64,000 nucleotides of DNA from Anniella stebbinsi (GCA_029215795.1 JARDYH010000007.1:80487763-80551762), one strand, 5' to 3'; positions 33,881 through 46,468 are shown, numbered from the stretch's first letter. Program-made: numbers and translations. Notes: a model not told the origin generated them from the sequence alone.

Positions 33881-34129
33881 ATGGAAGGCTCTTGAGGCTG
33901 TCAATTTCTTCACCACCAACTTCCATGTCTCCATTCTCCTCTAGGAATCGCAAGCTCCCAGCGGTGGTACAAAGTTCTCTCACCACCTGAGGTGGGGGAA
34001 CAGGCATGCTGCACCATCCCAATAGCCTCCGTCACTGCCGCAATGGCAGTCACCATCCCCAATCATCACCACCACTTGGTGATCCATCAAACACTATCAC
34101 TACCCCCCCCCAAGTGACACTACCCACCA

Positions 34130-34352
34130 GCTGAATTCGGATGATACATTAAGCAACGGGGGGGGGGGGATAATCATCAGTTGTATTGACTATCGTGTGA
34201 TCCAAATGCTGCCATAGTCAACTCAGCACTGACCCTTATCCACACCACAGCTGATTATTTATTACCACATTGTGTGGGGAGCACCCCCTAGATGAACAAC
34301 TGTAAAGTTGATTCTTACCCTACCATTGACTATCGTGTTATCTGAATTCAGC
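34130..34352. mobile_element. Small TIR element, GCTGAATTC termini
   Basis: GCTGAATTCGGATGATAC at the left pairs with GTGTTATCTGAATTCAGC at the right. Inner GACTATCGTGTGAT/GACTATCGTGTTAT copies and an interrupted G-run at 34159 are present. Confidence 0.7.
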
Positions 34353-35339
34353 CAATCTTTGACTCACTCTGAGGACCTCCTCTGAGTGAGCAAGAGGGCA
34401 GGCAGGTGGGCTCTCTGGAGAGCATCATTGGCCAGAGAAAGCAACTGGCACAGCTCTTCAGAATGCAGCCCGGATCCAAATGCCTGGTTCGATGGGGGTA
34501 AGTAGGGCCAGCGGGACTCCCTGGGGTGCCCATCTCCTTGCTCCAATAATTTGGCAGCAGGGAGCCCTCCTGACCAGAGAGAACACAATTCGCTGTTCCT
34601 TCTGATCCACCACTTGAAGTGGGGGGGGGGGGGAATTCACCCAGCTTCATGGGAGGACCAGCCCGGAAACCTCAGAGCCAACATGAGGCTGACTGTTTTG
34701 AAAGTTCTATGAAGTGGAACACACAGTCACGTTGCTTACTGACAAGTCCATTTATTTCCTTCCTTCCCTCCCCCAGCCCACATCTTCCCTCCTCCTGTGA
34801 AATTGTTAATGTGCTCATGAGGCTGGGTCCGCTCAACCCAGAAAACGCCATTCCCAACAATGCTGTTTTTTTCCCTGTTCCTTCCATCTTGAATCGTAGC
34901 CAAGAGATGTCTTTGGAAAGCCATCCTTTGCATGGGCCAATCTGCCAGGGTCTCACTTATGAATGACAGATATTTCCTTCTCGGAATACCAGCCAAGGAT
35001 GAGACTAAAATTAAACTTCTGCAGGGGACCTCAGAGAGGTGATATCCTGTCTTAGCTGTGAGGGAAACAAATTACAGGCTCAGTCTTGCTGGGGGGTGGG
35101 TGCTTTTCAGTTCAGTCAGAGGCAGGGGGATGCAGCTGTCTCAAATCCATAGGGCCTCCTTCAGGAAATGCCTCAAAAACTAACACTGCCTTGCTTTGAG
35201 TACAAGAGGAAGCTCCTATCATCAGATTCTGTTATTTTCTTTAGAATGATTTTTCCCAAATTAAAGGACGCTCCCCAACCTTTTAGCTTGTCAAAAACTG
35301 TTATGAGCTCAAATCTATGTATCTTCACATACTACATAT
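34353..35339. other. No gene recognised
   Basis: G13 run at 34621. Overlapping frames of 70-115 codons on both strands have no recognisable motif. Confidence 0.45.
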
Positions 35340-35475
35340 CTGGAGTGGGCAACTTGTAGTCCACACGATGTTTTGGCCTACAATTTCCATCATCCCTCAC
35401 CAGTGGCCATGCTGTCTAAAACTGATGGGAGGTGTAGGCCAAGATATTACAAGGCCAAGATATTACAAGATATTA
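35340..35475. mobile_element. Small dispersed foldback repeat, second copy
   Basis: GGGCAACTTGTAGTCCACAC, TTTTGGCCTACAATTTCCAT and GGTGTAGGCCAAGATATTAC correspond to the element at 43609-43749. ATATTACAAGGCCAAG is duplicated at the right edge. Confidence 0.55.
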
Positions 35476-36799
35476 CCCATCCCTGCTATATATTAATACC
35501 AAACCGATTATCTGCATGTAGATGCTTACATAGCCAGAATAGCATCACCCACTCATGAGAGGTAAATATCAGCAGGCTTGGGGGACCACAGAGGAAAAAA
35601 CAACAACAGTCCAACGAGGACTGAGTATGCTCTGTGGCCACAGAATGCTGGCTGGCTATTGGAGGGAGAAAAATTGAAAAGGGTGAAAGGGGATGGAATG
35701 GAATGGAATGGAATGGAACAGCCTTGAAAAGGGCATAGCTGACTGGCAAATTGAAGAAGATCACTCAACACTGCAATATTTTGTAGTTGGTTCCACTTGT
35801 AGGGATTAATGTAAAAGTTATTTTGAAAAAATTCTAAATAGAAAAGCTGGGTAGGCAGTGCATAGTCTTTCACTATGCAGTAGGAATGTTAATCTCAGAA
35901 GGCACCAAGGACAGTATCCAATGGTACTCATACACAGTATAGACCCATTGAGGTGAATAGGCCTAGTTTAGGTAGGAGTTCTGTTAAAGACTGTCCCAAG
36001 ATGCTCCATCACCCACTTAGCAGATATTTGGCCAGTTGGGACCAAAGGACGAAGCACATGACAATCACAAAGTTCACTTTTCCCAACAAGATCAGGTAAG
36101 ATGACTCCATAAAGACCTGTCTCCCCAGTAGGATTGTTTGAAAGAGCTCCTTGAAGGCTGTTTTCCCCAGTAGAACTGCCTGAGTAAACTGCACCTTTAA
36201 GAATGTCAAGGAATTCAGAATATTTTCACCAAGGGTGGATTTCCTCTGATTATAGAGGTGTAATGACAACGGCTCATGCAGTGCAGCATAATTATCTGAT
36301 GGTGGGAATTTCCACGTGTACAACTTTTCTCACTCTGCATGTGACTTCCTCTTCCACACAGCTATTAAGGAAACCAAATTCCTGTCCTCCTTCAGTTATC
36401 CTAATGGAGAAAGTGGCACCCAATGGATTTCTCTGTGTCGGGAAGCTAATTAAAGTCATAAAGTTTCTAACAGGATATTTCTGAAAGGGGTAGTGAGCGG
36501 ACTGGCAATTGTGACTTCAGGGCCTTAATTATCACATTGTGCCTGTCCATTTGGGCTGTTAAGAGATCAGGTCAAGTTGCTTCACTCACAATTATTCACG
36601 CAATATATTCACCCCATGTGGAGCCTGTGGGAAAATGCTTCTGTGTGGTGGGTTATGAAATTTCCACTTGCCTTATGGTGTGATTCAACCCAATCATATG
36701 GGACATCACCACAAAGTGTCCCTGGTAGAAAATAACACTGCCAGAGAGTCATCCCATGAGACAGGGCCGACTCCCATCATAAGCCCAATTCCAAATTTC
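35476..36799. other. No gene recognised; (GGAAT)n pentamer
   Basis: A GGAAT/GGATG pentamer tract of five units lies at 35691-35717. Nothing else identified. Confidence 0.45.
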
Positions 36800-38060
36800 A
36801 TTCATTCATTCATCCATTCTATTTACATCTAGACAGATTCTGGAGCAGTGAACAATGAATATAAAAAGATAAGAAGAGAAAAGAAGAGAACTCCATATTA
36901 AAAATTATAAACATGGCTGGTCAGTCAAGGAAGGCTTCCTGAAATAAAGATGTTTCCAGGAGGCACTGGAAACTAGGGGTGTGCATGCCAAAAAATATCG
37001 TCGTTTATCATTATCGTCATTTCGGACCAAAAAAAATTATCATCTTCATTCATATCGTAGGTGAACGTATCATCTTCACGATAATTATCGTGAAAAAATG
37101 ATATTTTTGCAGCCCTATTTTTAAAGAAAAAAATGCCTATAACTTCTGTATTTTAAAAGTTAGAGGCTTAAAACTTGGTCACAATGCTTACGGGGCATGC
37201 CTAAGTATGTATATGAAATCTGAGATCGATCCCTCCAACCCTCAATTTTATATGAATTTATTAAATATCGTTTCAGTTCTGACAGATCAGAATGACAGCT
37301 CGCCACGTGCATTCATTCAGACCTGTCAGAATGGAAACAATATTTTAAAAATTCATATAAAATCGAGGGTTGGCGGGATCAATCTCAAATTTCATACACA
37401 TACTTAGCCATACCCCATAAGCACTGTGACCAAGTTTCAAGCCTCTAACTTTTAAAATACAGAAGTTATAGGTATATTTATATGGCAGTCCGATAAAATG
37501 ATAAAATCGTCCAAAAATTATCGTCTCTGATGATTATCGTAGGTTTTTGTATCGTATCGTCATCGTTAAACACATGCATGACAACGACCTTATCGTATCA
37601 TTATCGTACATTTTAACGATACAACACACATCCCTACTGGAAACACCAGAGTACTGGTGCCTGCCTGAACACCAGAGGCAGTGAGTTCCATAGAAAGGGG
37701 CCACCACACTGAAGGCTTTTCTTCGGGTGGACTCCAATTGGGCCATACGTCCATATGACAGCACCAGGAGCATGCCCTCTGATGACCTTAGTGAACAGGC
37801 AAGTTGATAAAGGAGAAGGCACACTTTCAGGTATCCTGGTTCAAAGTTGTTTAGGGCTTTATACACAAGTACCAAAACCTTAAACCTGGACTGGTGGTAG
37901 CGAACAGGCAGCAAGGGCAGTTCCCTCAGGAAAGGTGTTCCATGCTGAAATGGGGTGTGCACTGTACTACAGTCTTCTTTCCTAATGAAGACACAACAGT
38001 AATCAAATGTTAAGGATACCTCCATATCCAAGTCTCCCAGCAATTGATGCACAAAGGCAT
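36800..38060 (-). mobile_element. L2-like LINE interrupted by a younger TIR element
   Basis: Inverted tail ATTCATTCATTCATTCATCC at 36800, UTR to 36973, then after the insertion the coding end on the minus strand (LPLLPVRYHQSRFKVLVLVY, EPGYLKVCLLLYQLA, RRKAFSVVAPF) up to about 38000. The CTGGAAAC target duplication shows where the interruption occurred. Confidence 0.85.
36974..37636. mobile_element. hAT-like foldback element inserted in L2-like LINE
   Basis: Termini TAGGGGTGTGCATGCC and ACACACATCCCTA, with perfect 8-bp duplications CTGGAAAC at 36966-36973 and 37637-37644. Subterminal arms are full of TATCGT/ACGATA. Inner arms (about 37127-37283 and 37320-37475) are inverted copies of a CCTATAACTTCTGTATTTTA segment that is also related to the 46894 element. 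No coding capacity. Confidence 0.9.
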
Positions 38061-38089
38061 GATGCCTCTGATATTGGAGGTGCTGCGTG

Positions 38090-38430
38090 GCTATCAGGAC
38101 TAGCCATTGAGAGACTCCTCATCCATGAATTTGTCCGATCCCTTTTTAAAGCCATCCAAATTGGCAGCCATCACTACATCTTATGGAAGTGGATTTCATA
38201 GTTTAACTATGGGCTGTGTGAAGGGAGTCCTTTTATTTGACCTGAATCTTCTGCCATTCAGCCTCACGGGATGGGCTCAGGCTCTAGTATTATGAGGGAG
38301 TGAGAAAAATGACTCCCTGTCCATTTCTTCACACCATACATAATTTTGTACAGCTCTATCATGTCTCTCTACCTTACTTGCCTCTTTTCTAAGCTAAACA
38401 TTCCCAGATGTTGTGACCTTTCTTCAGAAA
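38090..38430 (-). mobile_element. CR1 LINE 3' fragment
   Basis: CTCATCCATGAATTTGTCCG, TTTTTAAAGCCATCCAAATT, ATCATGTCTCTCTACCTTAC and AAGCTAAACATTCCCAGATG are the inverted CR1 C-terminus and 3' end. Confidence 0.85.
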
Positions 38431-40282
38431 CCCTCTTTTTTCTGCTTGCTTGTTTTTCCCCTTCCTTGTTGGTTTTCAGTTTGGTTTGGTTTTTGTATGC
38501 CCTCCACAGTAAGTTACCACTTGGCAAATTACCAAATGTATTCCCCCAATACACATTTCAGCAACATCAAGGCCAGGTACATGGAAGACCCAAGAGGGAT
38601 CCATCCAGGGAAGGCAAAACGAACGTTCAGCATCACTAGGCTGGAGAAAAGTCTCTGAGCAACAACAGTCTGTACATAGCTGCATCCAATGTAGTTGTAT
38701 CGGTTCCAGAAGATTTAGATGAGTGATGTTGCCAGTTTACATACTTCCTGGCTCAGAAAACACAAATCTCTGTGGCTCATAATGTTCACTTCAAATGCAA
38801 GATTTTAATCCATGCCAAAGAAGAAGTTAAGTCTTCCCCCGCCCCCAGCCTCCTGACATCTGTTAGTAATGTTGGGAACACTGCATTTCTCAGCACTCCT
38901 GGCATGTGGCTTACAGTTGTACAGGTGTGCAAGGCACCATAGAGGGACAGGAGGAGAGAACTCTCCCATCCTCTGTTCCATCACCAGCAGAACAAGCCAG
39001 ATGGGTATGCAGAAAGTGAGCGGAAGGGGATTTTAAGGACTCCGGGGGAAACTGGAGGAGGGATCAGAGCCCCTTGCGCTCCTGCAGGTCTGGCTCCAGG
39101 TTTTTGAAGGTCCTTGGACAAAACACCCACAATCGGCCCCATCCCTCAGTAAGTCTACCTTCTCATGACCATGGCCACCAACTGCTATTGCTCCTCAACC
39201 ACTTTCTCACCATTACTCCCACTTGCTTCCTTGAAAGGGAGAGAGCCAGTGAGGAGGATCTACTGCTCCTCCTCCTCACCATCTCCATTGTCTGGGCCAG
39301 AGCAAGGGACAGGTGAACAAGCAGGTTGCAATGATGAAGAGGAAAGGTTACTCCATGGGGCTCTGCAGACCTGGCTGGACTATGGCCCCCTGGCAATTGC
39401 CTAATGATGCCTACCTTTGACACTAGTCCCGCACTCCTGATTTGGGGAGTAGGGTGCAACAGAGTCTGATTTGGGCTCAGAATTGTGCTCAGAAGCAAGT
39501 GAGAGATGTTTTCCTCTAAGTTTGGGGAAACGTCTATCAGTTTCCCATGCCCAACATTGTGATGGTGCTGGTGGGCATTTGTCCCATCCCTGATTTAGAC
39601 ATTATGGGACTCTCACAGCAAATAGGAAGAAAGACAGTTCGAGGCGCACACACAAAAATGTGTGTGTGGGTCCGTATCCATGAGAGCAATCAATACAGCA
39701 ACTGGAAGTAAAACATGATTGAAAAGCAGAGGGCGTTGTCTGTGCTACATCAGGGTGAACCAATGTGAGAATGATAACATGCTCCACAGGCTAAGGGATG
39801 GAGGCTTGTAAGCAGCAAATAAGCCTCACTCCAAAGCCATTGCTGTTATACCGCAAGTCCCTTGAGGGGAAAAGCTGAAAAGGCTTCTAGCTTGACTGTG
39901 AAGCATCACATGCAGGTGGTCATGCTTCTTAGGAAAGGTTCCGTACCGGGGGGGGGGGGGGGGGAGAAGAGGCAGGGGGAAGTGGGACCCTGGGGAGATC
40001 CTTCTTTGCTGTTGCTTCCAATCAAGCAGGTCCCTTGACCTGCTGGGTGAAAATGAAACAGCACAGGAGATTTAAACATGTTAAAGGCAAACCCCATAGA
40101 GGCGAAACATTCAGAAATGTTGCAGTTTGCCTTTAACATTCTTTCAAGGACTTCTGCTGTGGCAGGTGGTCATATTGCATTCGTTTCAGGGGATGCACAC
40201 ATGCTGTGCTTGCCAAGACCTTCCTTCTTGATCCTGACTTTTCTGATGTTTTTATCAAAGGGAAGCATTTCTCTGGTTTTTC
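38431..40282. other. No gene recognised
   Basis: Includes a (TG/CA) remnant near 39645-39665 and a G-run at 39950-39964. Opposing frames at 39163-39498 are not convincing. Confidence 0.45.
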
Positions 40283-40332
40283 TGCCTACCCGATGATAAT
40301 GATGATGGAGGAGGAGGAGGAGGAGGAAGAGG
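40283..40332. repeat. GAT and (GGA)n microsatellite
   Basis: GATAATGATGATG followed by about nine GGA-type units. Confidence 0.85.
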
Positions 40333-40355
40333 CAGCCAAGAGCATCCTAAATTGT

Positions 40356-40620
40356 GGCCCTTTTCTGACAACATGCTAAGTCATGATAGTTAAGTGTTTC
40401 AAGCTAACCATGATGGCTTAGAGTGTCATGTGAACCCTGGTGGCTGCAAAAGAGTTAGCGTCCCTAAACATGGCTTTGGGTGGTTCCCCCTTTTATTTTG
40501 CTGCTCAACGTGACCAAATGAAAAATTCCTCAACCCAAGCTTCTGAATGCTTCCTTGAGCCTGTTCAGACAACACCCTAAGCCATGGTTTGGCCACTAAC
40601 CCTTTTGCGCCGTTCCTTTC
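40356..40620. mobile_element. Fragment of the GGCCTGTTCAGACAACA TIR family
   Basis: TTTTCTGACAACATGCTAAG at the left and GCCTGTTCAGACAACACCCT near the right match the element at 32960-33174, but in an arrangement that suggests rearrangement or two overlapping copies. Confidence 0.55.
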
Positions 40621-43435
40621 CTGTTTAACTGACATAAACCAAATTAAGATCGGAAAAATTCTCTAAGTTCAGGGCGAACAAAATTTAACATCGGAAAAAC
40701 AAGATACAGAGAAAAACTGAAATTGACAGATTCATTCACTCCCAGTAACCACTACATGTTCATTGATGCAAAGACCTTGAAGTATAACCAGGATGCGGGA
40801 AAAAACCGTGCAATCGCTTCTTGAAATTTATTATGTTCTTTGGTTTTCAACTGGAGAAGGACACTGTGCCAGAAAATAATTGTGCTCACTCGGATCCTGG
40901 CCCACAACTATATCAACAATCCCTAGCCTCCAAAACAAAAATACAGCATAGTTCTTTTCACACATGCATTAAAAGTATACAGACTGGGAGCAGCAGCACA
41001 ATCATGCTGTCCAGAGAAACCAGAAGTTTCCAACATGGCACCTGCGGACACCACTATTCTCACAAGACCAGGATGAAGCCCCTTCCAAACTATTTCCCCC
41101 CCTCTGAAAGTGAACAAAGTGATTCCTCCATTCACTTTTATAGGTGGCAGAATCCATCCTTGCCACAAAAAAAAAAAAATCAGCTGGAGGGGGGCAAAAC
41201 CCATGCCCCACCAAGAGGGCAACAGGGTCCTTTTTACAATAAATTTGTCTACAGGATCCTGAGACTTTCCTCCCTTTCTTGTGTTCAACGGGGTCCTTGC
41301 CCTCCCCTCCTATCTCCAATCCAGTTCACACAGCTGCTCCCCCATACACCAATAAGAGTTTTCCTGCCATGAGGACAGAAGCTGTAGGAGAAAGGATTAA
41401 ATACCCATTTTCTCTCTGTCATGGTCCCAATCTGGATGGGGCATCTGGTTTGGCCTTGTGGCACTTCCATAGGAGCTTTTTACACGCTACTTCATGGTCT
41501 AGAAGATCTAGGGCTGAGACTCAGACTGGAGCAATTAAAAATAAAGCCAGCTTCTGAGTCCTTGAGATGAAGTTGCACATGTTCTACTATACAGTGTGGC
41601 CATGTGTCCTATTTTTCAGAGGATATGCCTCTGTTTGAAAGGCTCTCCAGTCCACATCTGGTTCAAAGAACTGTAAGAAGGGACAGCAGAGCACAGACCT
41701 TGAATTTGCCCATCAAAACTTAACACTTGGACTGCAGACTGAGCAGGTCACCAGGACACAGGCATTCTGCCTCAATAATGGTGAGAATATACTGCACTTC
41801 TACTCATATTATAGTAAGCATTTCTAAATTTGCACCTACATCTGCATGTCTAAATTAGCACATCTAAATTGTATGCAAATCTGTACCCCCTTTTGTCCTC
41901 TTTTTTGGGTGGTGGGGGAGGCATTTCCTCTTTGTTGGTGATGTTTAACTGTCCATCCATTGACTATTGCCTGAATGCACTGTGGGTGTCTCTAGATTAA
42001 AGTAAAAACCCTTCACCCTTACCGGGGCATCTTCTTCTAGAGTCTTCTGCATATGCAACTGGCTCTTTAGACAGAGACCACATGAGTTTATATTGAAAAC
42101 TTCTCCACTCGGCAATGCTATTATGTTCATGGTGGGATTATAGCGCTACACTGACTTTACACACCAGGGACATCCCATGAAAATTTAAAATACTGCATTA
42201 GCTCTGTGTTTGTGTGTTGTTGTTGTTGTTTTAAAAAAGGAAGATGACTGGGGGGGGAAATGGGAGATGACCTGGAGGTTCACAACATCACACAAAGGAC
42301 CAGCAAACTTCTGTGAGCGGCCAATCACGAGCATGCAATAAACTGCTCGTCTAGAGAAGCTCTGTGTATTTGCTGAATCAATGTGCTGCAAAGGTGCTGC
42401 ACAATTACTTCAATTCAGCAGAGTTGGCATGAAGGGTTCTGCTGTAAAACACTGCTGAAGAACAGGGTAAGAAAAGAAATCTCCCACCCCCACACAGTAA
42501 AGTAAGAACTCTGCTAGAAATCTTCCAGGATCCTTGTTGTATCTGTGTTTTATCCCCAAGGGTAAACAGTCATTAATTCTTCAGATTTTGCCATTTTTTC
42601 CCCTATCTGCGGAGTCACTTCCAGGTCACTTCCATGACAATAAAATGCAATATCAGAAGTGTCATTCATCCTGGCATGCCAGCGCACAGAGAATTTTTTG
42701 CGTTGTTTACTGGGGAAGACAAAGAAAGACAGCTCCGAAAGTAAGGAAATTAACCAGGACATTCTAGCCAAACCAAATCCACTTAAAAGAAAACAGAAAG
42801 GGGACTAGGAAGCCCGTTCTTTAATCAAATTGTAATTCCAGTGCAACTCATGTCCAGTGTAAGAAAAATGTGCTTTCCCTCATGCAGATTGCCAGAAAGC
42901 TGCTGTGCAACAAATCTCTTTCAATTCCACAAAGAGCTGCTGTGAAAATCCTCTATCAAGCCAGTTAACAAGGTCTTCCCTCCCAGGGCAGCTTGAAAAA
43001 GAGTCAGCAAAGCCAAACGGCTCCTGGCAATGGGACTTCGCAAGCCCTGTGGCTTGAGGGAAATGGGTCAGAGGAGCAGTAGGTTCCGATGACAAGTCCA
43101 GCAGACAACGGAGGAGGGCATCCAGCGTGAGTAGAGAGGAGGAAGGCTGGAGCCGGACTGGCAGGCTTTGTGCGACAGGCACCAAGCCAAAGCCGGCGGC
43201 ATGGCCAAGCAAGCTTCACCACTCTGCTCATGCAACCTCATCACTTCCGTGACAAAGGAGGAAAGGGCTGTTCGTCCCATCACTCACGAAGCTCCACATT
43301 TTGTTGGAAGGGCTGATGAACCTCTTTCAAACAGAGGACTGGATTCAATTTCGAAGAAGCTCTCAGGACAGCATTGCAAGGGTGGGCAGGGCCAAAGGGG
43401 TGGGGCCAAAAAGTGCCAGCGTTTTTTAATGTAAA
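40621..43435. other. No gene recognised
   Basis: Contains an A13 run at 41167 and a TTG run at 42218-42230. Frames such as 40821-41372 (183 codons) have no recognisable domain, and minus frames overlap them. Confidence 0.45.
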
Positions 43436-43607
43436 TAGGGTGACCATATGGAAGGGAGGACAGGGCTCCTGTACCTTTAACAGCTGTATAGAAAAGGGGA
43501 TTTCAGCAGGTGTCATTTGTAGGCATGCAGCACCTGATGAAATTCCCTCTTCATCGCAACAGTTAAAGCTGCAGGAGCCCTGCCCTCTTTTGCATCTGGG
43601 CACGCTA
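43436..43607. mobile_element. Half copy of the TAGGGTGACC palindromic family
   Basis: TAGGGTGACCATATGGAAGG, TTCAGCAGGTGTCATTTGTA and AAATTCCCTCTTCATCGCAA match the first half of 44463-44789. Confidence 0.7.
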
Positions 43608-43608
43608 C

Positions 43609-43749
43609 TATAGCAAGGGTGAGCAGTTTGTAGCCCTCTAGATGTCTTGGCTTACAACTCCCCTCGCTATTGCCTATGATGGCCAGGGAAGATGGGAATT
43701 GTAGGCCAAAACATCTGGAGAACCACAAGTAGCCCAACCCTGTTGTATA
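43609..43749. mobile_element. Small foldback MITE
   Basis: TATAGCAAGGGTGAGCAGTT and TTGGCTTACAACTCCC are mirrored by GGGAATTGTAGGCCAAAACA and GCCCAACCCTGTTGTATA. Confidence 0.7.
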
Positions 43750-44051
43750 GGATCAATCAAAAATAGTGTGTCTTTCTGCAATCTGAAATAGTATAGTCCA
43801 GGATTCTACTGACTCACTTTGGTACCTCATTCTGTGTAATGGGCAAAATGGCTCTCATTGAAGACCGATTCCCCTGTTATTTTACTGATAATGGTATGAC
43901 AGTACCACTTTGGAGAAATCTTTGGGGTCTCCACTCTCTAATTCTCCCTCTCTAATTTTCTCCCCCCCCTCCCTTTCTCCCACTGTTTCATCCTTGTCCC
44001 CAGGACGCTTAAAACAAAGGAATGATTGTACTATAATCTCATTTCCTACAG

Positions 44052-44144
44052 AAAAACTTATTCCTGGAAAGAATTACTACCCAGCCACCATGTCATCTAC
44101 TTTCCTGGAGTTGCTGATTGCCATTTTGTTTCTGGTATCTTCTG
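44052..44144 (+). CDS. Candidate signal-peptide exon of an unidentified gene
   Basis: Seen: an acceptor-like CATTTCCTACAG precedes 44052, then 38 bases of possible 5' UTR, an ATG at 44090 in the strong Kozak context GCCACCATG, and 18 codons MSSTFLELLIAILFLVSS plus one base before a GTAAGA donor at 44145. The peptide is a good cleavable signal sequence with a hydrophobic LLIAILFLV core. Phase-1 ends after the leader are typical of immunoglobulin-superfamily and other secreted genes. A second acceptor-like site (TTGTCCCCAG) lies about 45 bp upstream. It is on the opposite strand to PTPRU. I found no convincing second exon downstream, so it could be a chance combination, a relic, or the start of a gene continuing outside the window. 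Confidence 0.33.
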
Positions 44145-44462
44145 GTAAGATCTTGGGCGGACATAGCATGTTTTTGTTTTTGTTTCTTTGAGGTGTGGTA
44201 AATATGTTTGAGTGGCAATTTGTGAGGGGTGAATCCAGAGACTGCCTGAGGCAGAATAAAAATCTCTCCCCTCACCCCCAAATCGCAATGCAAAGTTGGT
44301 CAAGTTATTTTGTCACTTAAGACAGAATATCCCACAAACACCTCTTCCTAGCAATAATAAATGTGATAACTAACAAGTTCCCTGACGCCCAAACTCAGCT
44401 TTTTGTGAAAGCCACTTCACTCTTGGGAGTGTCCGCTTGTATGTGTGAAAAACATAATCTAG

Positions 44463-44789
44463 TAGGGTGACCATATGGAAAGGAGGTCAGGGCTCCTGTA
44501 TCTTTAACAGTTGCATAGAAAAGGGAATTTCAGCAGGTGTCATTTGTATGCATGCAGCACCTGGCAAAATCCCCTCTTCATCACAACAGTTAAAGCTGCA
44601 GGAACCCTGCCCTATTTAGCTAGAGTGACCAGATACAAAAGAGGAGAGGACTCCTACAGCTTTAACTGTGATAAAGAGGGGATTTCACCAAGTGCTGCAA
44701 GCATACAAATGACACTTGCTGAAATTCCCTTTTCTGTACAACTGTTAAAGATACAGGAGCCCTGTCCTCCTTTCCATATGCTCACCCTA
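44463..44789. mobile_element. Palindromic TIR element, TAGGGTGACC family
   Basis: TAGGGTGACCATATGGAAAG at the left and CTTTCCATATGCTCACCCTA at the right; the two halves are imperfect inverted copies. Flanks TAATCTAG and GTTTAAAC do not match. Confidence 0.75.
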
Positions 44790-44794
44790 GTTTA

Positions 44795-44980
44795 AACTCT
44801 TGCCGATGGTAACTAAGCCTTGGGAGAGGCATTTCAACCTTTCAGAATGGAGCAAAAATGCGCCATAGCCGTGAAGCCACCAAATGATTGGCACTTGGGG
44901 GAAAGGAGGTGGGGTCAGGGGAAGGGGTGGGGCCATATTTGGCCCATGGGTTTCAGATTCAATGCCCCTGCTTTTAAACC
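44795..44980. mobile_element. Dispersed DNA-element family, copy 2
   Basis: AACTAAGCCTTGGGAGAGGC and GTTTCAGATTCAATGCCCCT correspond to phrases in the copies at 31400 and 54550. Confidence 0.5.
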
Positions 44981-45639
44981 AACAGCAATAATGAAATAAA
45001 AAGGGGAACAGGAGCCAGGCATGGCTCGATAGGAATAGAGATTGTTCAGACATGATGACAAAATGTGTTTGGTCGTGATACATGAACAATCACCATCTGA
45101 AAAACCATGGATTGTAAGTGGATCCGAAACTGGTCTGTAAACTGCTGTTTTATAGTTTGGCATTCTATCTGAACTAGCAAACTTTGGCTTGGCATGTTGC
45201 TCTGCCTTTTGAGGCTGGTGTTTGGAACAGCATCCATGGTTTTCAGGGCAGGGGAGAAGAAAGAAATCAAATGAACCATGGTTTGCCTGTATGGCTGGGG
45301 AATCTAAACTCTACTTAGCACAAAGCATGGTTTGGTATTAACTGTCAACCACCAAATAGCCCATAGCTATAAATATGTGTTGGGGACCATAGCCCAAAGT
45401 GACATGGAAATTAGTGCTGGGCACATGGTGTGTCACTGGGATTGCATGTCAGACTGTTCCCTGGGAAGTAAAGAGTTTACTTTATTCATTTATTAAGCAC
45501 TTCATAAAATAATTTTATTTAGGTATTGTACAGTTTAAAACAAAATAATAATGGTAAAAACTACACATAAAAGTCCAGTAAAGCCACCTCACGTGGTTCT
45601 GTGCCCGTTTTAGGATCTGGGATGGCAGAAAAATCAGGA
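44981..45639. other. No gene recognised
   Basis: CCATGG-containing words (AAACCATGGATTGTAAG, GAACCATGGTTTGCC) suggest remnants of the TIR families seen elsewhere, without definable ends. Confidence 0.35.
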
Positions 45640-45775
45640 TATCTTCAGTTTCTGCTATCCCGGGCTTTTCCCGGGGTTGTCCCCGGTTGCTCCCGGGATC
45701 CCTTGTGTATCATTTACACAGACAGGGATGACCCAGGGACAACCCCAGGAAAAATCCCCGGTGTAGACATGGCCT
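45640..45775. mobile_element. Small GC-palindromic repeat (CCCGGG/CCGGGG)
   Basis: TATCCCGGGCTTTTCCCGGG and GTTGTCCCCGGTTGCTCCCG are loosely mirrored by GGGACAACCCCAGGAAAAAT, and the piece ends GTAGACATGGCC. It looks like a degraded TIR element. Confidence 0.5.
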
Positions 45776-45914
45776 ACGTCTCAAAGAGAGAGGGGAGAGG
45801 TGCAAAAACTCCATTATGATGTTAAGATGGATGCAATGCTGCCATCACCATGCAAAGGCTTCACAGAGTATGGAATGCACCCAATGTTCTTCATCATGGA
45901 GATGCCCATGTCCA

Positions 45915-45918
<4 letters not shown>

Positions 45919-45960
<42 letters not shown>
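45919..45960. repeat. (TC)n microsatellite
   Basis: About 20 uninterrupted TC units. Confidence 0.95.
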
Positions 45961-45965
<5 letters not shown>

Positions 45966-46468
45966 GGGAAGAAATCTGCCTGTTCCCTGCCTGTTTCCGC
46001 ATGGAGCACCTGCACCTTGTCACTCAATTAGCTAATGCTTTTCTCTGGAGAGACAAGCATATATTCCCCCACCCCCGGGCCATTTATCTATCCAGAAATC
46101 CAGTCTTGCAGCTGCCAACCAAAGGAGAAAATTCACACATGAATGAGCAAGCTACAATGAGGCTCCAGTAGGCTGAATAAACCTGTGATTAAGGAACATT
46201 TTCACATGATTAGGGGATGGTTGTCATATATATTTTTTAAAAAGTTAGCAGGGAAGCTCTTTCACAGACTTACAAGAGGAACTTGGAAGTAAAGATGCTG
46301 GAGGGATTTGATCTAATGTCCTTTTGGACTGATATGCTTATCGGAATTTAGATACTAGAAGATTTCATTCTTCTCTGGATGCTACGACATACTCAGCGGT
46401 TTTCAACATATCAAAAGATTGATTTAAATTGTTTTAAATGTGTACTTCCTCAGAATAGGCATTAAAAT

